The notes below the pieces were generated by a model, which did no database searches, was not told the origin of the DNA, and saw only the letters and a list, made by a program, of their open reading frames with translations. Source: Corydoras sp. C115 (lineage: Eukaryota; Chordata; Actinopteri; Siluriformes; Callichthyidae). From it: 64,000 bases of DNA. Shown here piece after piece: positions 57,958-64,000 of the stretch; position 1 is the first letter of the stretch, and each line of letters begins with the position of its first letter. Position numbers and translations under genes: made by a program. The DNA lies in assembly GCA_019802505.1 (NCBI GenBank), contig JAFMOC010000263.1, positions 62,001 to 126,000 of the forward strand. Direction: 5' to 3'.

Positions 57958-58208
57958 CCTGCTTTTCCGCGCAGTCGACGTTCTCGCCTCGCTGCGGTTC
58001 TGCCGGCTGTTTCGACAGAACAGAAGTTTCTCTTTGTTTTATTTCAAGCAGAATTTGAGAGATGAACTCCGCGCGAACGTTTTCATTAATTCATCCGACA
58101 GCGAAACGTCTAGCATCGTCGGCGCTCAGTTCTCTTCTTCGTTTGAGTCGAAAGAAAACTCGCCGTTGATTCGTATCGCCACCTTGTGTACAATGCATAA
58201 TGTACAGC

Positions 58209-58337
58209 GCCATAATAATTCATCCATCCATCCATCCACGGGGAGGACATGGAAACTCTACCCAGAAGGGGATTCGAACCGGGAATCCCTAGTGCTGAGA
58301 GGCGAACATGCCAAACCACCAAGCCACCGTGCCGCCC
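58209..58337 (-). mobile_element. SINE family A, partial, 3' unit of a dimer
   Basis: Only the head third, ending in TCCATCCATCCATCC. Confidence 0.85.
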
Positions 58338-58349
58338 GTCATGTATACT

Positions 58350-58708
58350 CATTCATTCATTCATTATCTTCCGCTTTATCCTCTAGTAGGGTCGCGGTGG
58401 GGTTCCCCATGCCCATCCAGGGGAGAACGTTTCGGGCGCTGGGAGGATACACCCAGGACAGGGTGGCCAATCCATCGCTGGGCTCACACAGTCACTCACA
58501 CAGACACACACACCCTATATGGGGCAATTTGGAGAACCTTGGGCCATGTTTTTTGGACTGTGGGAGGAAACCGGAGAACCCAGAGGAAACCCACGGGGAG
58601 AACATCCACCCAGAAACTCCACCCAGATTGGGATTCCAACCGGGAATCCCCAGCGCTTAGAGGAGAACACAGTTAAACACAGCTAAACCACTAAGCCACC
58701 ATGCTGCC
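58350..58708 (-). mobile_element. SINE family A, 5' unit of a dimer
   Basis: Joined to the previous piece by GTCATGTATACTC, the complement of the spacer between the units at 34912-35563. Confidence 0.88.
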
Positions 58709-58717
58709 CAATAATAC

Positions 58718-59028
58718 ATTCATTCATTCATTATTTTAAGTTCCCCATACCCATCCAGGGGGTCACTTTGCAGGCGCTGGGCAGATACACCCAGGACAGG
58801 GCACACACTCACTCACACAGACATAAACACACACTATACGGAGCAATTTAGAGCATTTAATTGACCTTGAATCCATATTTTTGGACTATTTGAGGAAAAC
58901 CGGCGAACCCGGAGGAAACCCACACGGACACGGGGAGAACATGGAAACTCCACCCAGATTGGGATTCGAACCGGGAATCCCCAGCGATAAGGGGAGAACG
59001 TGCTAACCACTAAGCCACCATACCGCCC
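58718..59028 (-). mobile_element. SINE family A, old divergent copy
   Basis: Recognisable across its length but with many substitutions and deletions compared with the other copies. Confidence 0.8.
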
Positions 59029-59665
59029 GACATAATAATAATTATATTCATTATTAATTTATAATACCTTTGGTACAATTGCTCTTACGTTTGTTTATGT
59101 TATCGTATCTTACAAGAACGCTGTTATTGGAACGCTTTCACAATTGCAGTGCTTTTTTTAGCTCTTGCTGTTTAAACCTCTGATTTACAAATTTAACATG
59201 TTATCAAACTCAGCAACCTCGAACCTTTCAATTGTGACCCCAAGATGGCGCTACAGCCTCTGCAGAGAACGTGCTACCCGTCTGAACCCAAGTGTGCACC
59301 CCTCCTAAAATCTCTGCAAGTTCGTGACAGGATTGACAGTAATCTTGTTATGTTTGCAAGCACGGGGTTCTTATGAGGACAGGGGTCGTTTCTAATTTTA
59401 GGTGCTTGGAGATGTGTTGGTGTTCCATCAAAAGATTAGATTGAAACCAGATTAAACACCAGCACTGATTCTTCCAACAGTTCAATTGAAGTGCTGCCTT
59501 TCTGTTTGTCTGATGTTTAAATGGCAAAAACAATCTGCTCTATATGATTTGTTTTAGCTTATTAACTCCAACAAGCTCTTCGCCACCAATGATTCCTCTG
59601 AGTTTCTTAATAGTTTCTAAACTCTTTAATTTTCTGTACAAAAGGCACCAATAAACAAGGCTTGG

Positions 59666-59998
59666 ATATATTCATTCATTGTCCTATATTAGGGTCGCGG
59701 GGGGGGGGGGGGGTTCTCCATGCCCATCCAGGGGACTGGTTCGGGCACTGGGCAGATTCACCCAGGACAGGGAGCCAATCTATCGCTGGACACACACTCA
59801 CTCACACAGACACACTCTACATGGGGCAATTTGGAGAACTCAATTGACTTGATCCATGTTTTTGGACTGTGGGAGGAAACCGGAGAACCCGGAGGAAACC
59901 CACGCGGACACGGGGAGAATATGGAAACTCCACCCAGATGGGGATTCGAACCGGGATTCGATCCCCAGTGCTGAGAGGCGAAGGTGCTAACCACGCCA
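59666..59998 (-). mobile_element. SINE family A
   Basis: Target duplication CTTGGATATA on both sides. The body has a G run of about 15 bases. Confidence 0.9.
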
Positions 59999-60464
59999 CC
60001 TTGGATATAAGGTCTGTAAATGCAACGTCACTGTAATTTACTGTATTGATTTTGGCGTATCGGTTTATAATACTGATTTTACATTCTTAAGGGTTAGGGT
60101 ACTTGTTTACTACAGGGCTGGAATACTAATCTGGCATAACAGGCATTTTCCTGGTGGGCTGATGGTCCTCATGTGCCAATGCACTGAACCAATCAGCATA
60201 TAGTTCGAAAGAGACACAACACAAGGATGGAGAAGAGCAAAAAGAACAGTCCAATAAAGTCATGCAGTAATCTACAAAATTATATGACACTTGTCAAATT
60301 GTCAGAGTATTGTCTGTTTTTTTCCCCCCAACTACCTGAAGCTTCTCCTTTAGCCTCGTCACTCAGCAGCAGAGCAGGGTCCGCCGTTCACTCCTGTACC
60401 TTGCTGAGGATATTTTGCAGCGTTATACAGAGAAACTGTTAGTAATTTAAATTCAAGTTCCAAT

Positions 60465-60680
60465 AATTTATTAATATGATGCTTTTTACAATGGTACATT
60501 GTCACAAAGCAGATTTACAGTGTTTATAAGCCGGAACCCCCAAAGAGCAAGTGTTCTAAAGTGTGTTCTGAGTGTTCTAAAGATCCATGGCGATATCAGA
60601 ATGGAATATTCAGTCGACACTATAGCCACGCCCCCTCACCTGCACCGATCACCTGCATACTGTAGAAAAAAATATCATTC
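60465..60680 (-). repeat. family C repeat fragment
   Basis: Shares CACAAAGCAGATTTACAG and CCCCCAAAGAGCAAG with 14945-15620, degraded. Confidence 0.6.
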
Positions 60681-60889
60681 AAATGCTTAAAGTTCTAAAC
60701 TTCTCGTGTGGCTCTCCCCCGTGTTCATATACTAACGAGGGACAACATTAAAAAAAACACAAGTGCTTTAAATTATTATTCATTATTATTTTATTTATAT
60801 CGTAACTTGCTTTATCTAATGACGAACTGGCACATTTAATCGAATCTAGCTTTGATGTTTACAACCAAAAACAAAGCGTGCCCCCTTTG

Positions 60890-61250
60890 CTCACTGAAGA
60901 AAAGAGGACACGGAAAAACTGGCGCCAGTCCCCAGATCCACCACCTATGCCCCCCTATCCCTGCCTGACCTCCAATTATGTCATGCGAAAAAGCTCTGCC
61001 CTGTTGAAAAGCACCCTCAATCAGACTTGATTAATTCCGCTCTTTTGCTTTATTATCCTGCCCGCAGAACGCGTTCATCTCTCAGCCTGTTAACTTGGAC
61101 CCGGGGCCCCCTACAGCCATCAGAGGTCCCAGCCAAATAATAGAGAATGCCATTAATTAGTGGTTAGGGATTTAATTGTTTCTAATGAATACATGAAGTC
61201 TGTGCAGATTTAACACCAGCCTCCTCCGTGCTTTGGAGTCTTAGCTGTGA
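60890..61250. promoter_or_regulatory. candidate conserved non-coding element
   Basis: This stretch is free of the repeat families that fill its surroundings, is of even base composition, and contains several homeodomain-type cores (ATTAAT, TTAATTAG, TTTAATTG) near GATTAATTC. That is the look of a vertebrate developmental enhancer. It is judged only by eye; conservation has not been tested. Confidence 0.25.
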
Positions 61251-62290
61251 TTTAGGTCAGATGTGTTTGTATATAGTATGTCGTATAATTAATAACCAAA
61301 CTAAACAACTTTATCTTTGTTAATTAGTTCTATAGTGTGTGCGTTATTTTCATTATTGTTTCTTTCGTTATATAACTCTCTTGTCTGGTGGTGAGACCTT
61401 TACACTTTGTTTTCCGGACATTACTGTAAATTCTTGTTGTAATGTTTTAATAAGTTTTAATTCTTGTGTTTAACTTCTTGTGTTTCTATATTCATCGCCA
61501 CTTCTTAGTCTCCTGCCACATGAGCGATTCATCTCTGAATGTTAAAACCCGGAACGCTCCCCACCCCAACACAGCCACTAATAACATAATAAATAAATAA
61601 AGTACGTAATTATGCAGATAACTTCTTGCTTGTACAAAGGATTTTCTCGATGGGCTGCCCTTTTCCCATGCTCTGTTTTATAGCCGTACAGCTGAACGCA
61701 TGCCTAACCTCATGCCGACACATCCAGTGGACAGTGGCAGCCTGGTCTGCTCCTCGTCCCTAATCCCCCCCCCTGTGAACTCACCCTGGCCTGCAGGAAA
61801 GGGCTCTAATTGGGGGATTTTCTCCACCATTAGGTCTGATGAGTGTTTTCTCTCCTTTCTATCAAATCATAAAGACTTCCTCTCCACTCTGCAGAATGCT
61901 TCATGTTCATGCTGTCTTGGTGCCAACACACACTTGCAGACTTGGCACAGGTAAAAATTATATGTTGGCAATGTGCTAGAGTCTTCCCCGGCACTTAGTG
62001 AGTGGAACACCATGGGCAGCGATACAAACACAGCCACACACACATATTCACACCTTGGGGCAAGTGTCCTCAATTCACCCGATGGAAAGTTTTTGAGCCA
62101 TGAGAGGAAACACCATTGAACATGGGGAGAACTTGCAAACACCACACTGAAAAACCTCCAGCTGAGAATGCAGGGGTGAGAAAGCAGCCCAACGAGTCCT
62201 CTCACCTTAGAAATGAAATATTCATAAACTGCATTCTATAATTTTTTTTAAATTTAAATAAAAACTCAGTATTCACTTCAGGATCATTGC

Positions 62291-62380
62291 CAAGTGAGAA
62301 TGATGCTGGTCTTAAACTTTGCTTTTGGGATCTGGAGACGTTTGGTGGTGAGACATCTCTGCGGTGTCCTGTCTCCCAGG
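62291..62380 (+). other. orphan candidate exon
   Basis: An acceptor ending CACTTCAG and a donor CCCAG followed by GTGAGG bound about 90 bases with one open frame containing LKLCFWDLETFGGETSLRCP. No family is recognised. It ends in phase 0, which does not fit the most coding-like frame of the candidate exon at 63548. Confidence 0.2.
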
Positions 62381-62751
62381 TGAGGACAGGACCAGTCAGG
62401 ACAGAGCATGTGATGAAGCATCAGCGGATCAGTGGGGAATCAGGGAACCCAGAGGCCCCGCAGCACTCAGAGAACCCTGATTGATTGGAGCCTCATCTTC
62501 CTAACGGTCTGGCAGCCTGCCACCAGTCTGTGGTGTGAAAGTGAGAGAGAGAGAGATGGGAGAAGAAAAGTGGGCAAGAGAAAGCTTGATATTTACCTCT
62601 ATATACACCTTTTATAGATTTGTTGAACACTTTTCCTCTAGATGTCTGTTTTAAGGTCTTTAAAGAGAAGAAAAAACAAAATAAGCTTTAAAACAATGAC
62701 CCACTGGATGGTTTAGTCCAATCACGGAGCGTTTTAACAACCAGTAATGCT

Positions 62752-63210
62752 ACATTTACATTTAGTCATTAGCAGACGCTTTTATCCAAAGCGACTTACA
62801 AATGAGAACATCACAAGTCAGTAGTTATGAAGAAAACCATCTATACTGTAAAATCATCAAACCTGATTGTTATTTGATGCTGCTTTTTTTAAAAAAATTA
62901 TTATTATTTTTACAACAGGTATTTGTTAAAAAGATGCGTCTTCAGTAGTTTCTTAAAACTGCCGATTGATTCTGCCTAACGGACAGAGTTGGGAAGATGG
63001 TTCCACCATGTTGCAGTGGTGAACGCCACGGAGTGAGAATCAGCTCCTCGGTGAGGTGGATTCACCAGGCGGCAATCATCACCGGAGCAAAGTGAACGAG
63101 TCGGAGTGTATTTTGAAAAGATAGAGTGAAGGTAAGAGGGGGAAGATCCAGAAATGGTTCTATAGGCCAGAGTCAGTGACTTGTACTGAATGCAGCTACA
63201 GGGAGCCAAT
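62752..63210 (-). mobile_element. LINE 3' end with ORF2 C-terminal remnant
   Basis: On the minus strand the frame reads SKYTPTRSLCSGDDCRLVNP and FTTATWWNHLPNSVR, the arrangement found at the very C-terminus of ORF2 in L2/CR1-type non-LTR elements. The 3' UTR follows and ends with AAGTCGCTTTGGATAAAAGC. No reverse-transcriptase core remains. Clade assignment is from memory of the family pattern. Confidence 0.65.
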
Positions 63211-63547
63211 AAGGAGAAATGAAAGACTGATAAGATGATTGCTCATTTTGCTTGATACTACTTCTGAAATCCAAATAAAATATCATCAGCATGTTATTCC
63301 CTTTTTTTTTAAACAATATCTGATTAACATGTATAAGTAGTGCTGATAAAAAAAACAAAAAAAAAAACGGCCTTTAAAGGGCGCACAGTTTAGTTCACCG
63401 AGTTGTTGGGTGACTGTTGGTTTCTTTCTTTGTGCCTAAAGAAGCCTAAACAAAAAGGACGTTTGGATTGTGTGAGCTGAACGGCTCTTTGCACGTAAAG
63501 ATCGTTACTGAGAGCGCAGTCTGCCAACTGGTCTTTTCTTCTTACAG

Positions 63548-63687
63548 GCACTGAGGCGAACGGGCCTTTTTTCTCCCCGACTCGTCATCCCCCTGCTCCT
63601 CTCAGTCGCCTGACCTCCGCTGAGGACAGTTCGCTGCTCTTTTGTGTCTCTCAGAAGCCACCTGAGGACATCAGTCAGACCCAGTAA
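63548..63687 (+). other. candidate terminal exon of an unidentified + strand gene
   Basis: A strong acceptor (TTTTCTTCTTACAG) precedes an open frame of 45 residues that includes RHPPAPLSRLTSAEDSS and QKPPEDISQTQ before a TAA at 63685-63687. The composition looks like a real disordered C-terminus, but a second frame is also open for 21 codons. I do not recognise the family and no upstream exon joins convincingly. Confidence 0.3.
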
Positions 63688-64000
63688 TTAAGACGTAATC
63701 ACCTTTAAGCAAACTAAGCTGCTGTTAGGTTCTTCCTGGAGTCTGTCGTGGGCCAGGAAATCTCAAACTCTCGTGGTACCTTAAATTACGTCCTGGCTTC
63801 GTTTAATATTAATATATTTGTGCTGAAAGCGAGGAAATACTTTTTTGAGAACGTCATGGATCAGCAGCGCTTAAGACACGAAACCAAAATACATCAGCGT
63901 CTTTGTTTACAAAGTATAAAAAAGACTGAATGTATATAGTCCTGTTTTAATAATTAAAACAAAATGAAGTGCAACAATTAAACATTAAAAAAATCTTTTC

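Larger units (their letters stand above)
57958..64000. other. region upstream of cherp
   Basis: 57958-58200 is GC-rich and should be the cherp promoter. 58209-59025 is a cluster of three SINE pieces. 59666-59998 is another SINE. 60460-60680 is a dispersed repeat fragment. 60890-61250 is a candidate conserved block. 62752-63210 is a LINE 3' end. Two candidate + strand exons follow from about 62291 and at 63548. No gene can be assembled with confidence. Confidence 0.5.

Noticed and set aside
1..64000. Operons, CRISPR arrays, prophage or bacterial defence genes
   Set aside because: The intron-exon structure and the repeats are vertebrate; no such signal was found on either strand.

Overview
The window is vertebrate nuclear DNA, almost certainly from a teleost fish. 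The coding exons are short and separated by GT-AG introns, the proteins match vertebrate families throughout, and the intergenic and intronic DNA is full of tRNA-derived SINEs of the teleost type with TGAATGAATG tails, plus AT, GT and GA microsatellites. A catfish or another otophysan is a guess; the sequence alone does not fix the species. There is no bacterial gene, CRISPR array or prophage.

From left to right: 1-10.6 kb is repeat-rich with no gene I can name, only two weak orphan exons at 1655-1709 and 2092-2191. 10599-18387 (+) is a complete ceramide synthase 4 gene of 11 coding exons (405 aa). 20384-23909 (-) is a BTB-BACK-kelch gene of 3 coding exons (565 aa), convergent with cers4. 25338-29618 (-) is rad23a, 10 exons (454 aa). 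31430-36942 (-) is calreticulin, 9 exons (420 aa, ending KDEL). 40096-45957 (+) is the homologue of human C19orf44, 8 exons (about 571 aa), divergent from calreticulin. 46294-57957 (-) is cherp, 18 exons (899 aa), convergent with C19orf44. 58-64 kb is SINE-rich, with a candidate conserved non-coding block, a LINE 3' end and one or two orphan exons on the + strand. All six exon models were assembled by reading splice sites, and each closes in frame with a total divisible by three.

The genes do not form a pathway. They belong to a conserved syntenic group: from memory of the human map, calreticulin-RAD23A and CALR3-C19orf44-CHERP are two separate blocks of human 19p13, and here they are contiguous.

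The most unusual structure is in the repeats. One SINE family has about 40 copies here, many with intact target-site duplications. Several copies are joined as dimers, and in three dimers the short DNA at the internal junction is the flank of a different SINE copy elsewhere in the same window (30.3 kb with 41.0 kb; 39.6 kb with 44.15 kb; 58.34 kb with 35.24 kb). Other notable structures are a duplicated exon end with its splice donors in C19orf44, a triplicated segment in cherp intron 1, and a pair of related hAT-type MITEs in introns of two neighbouring genes.
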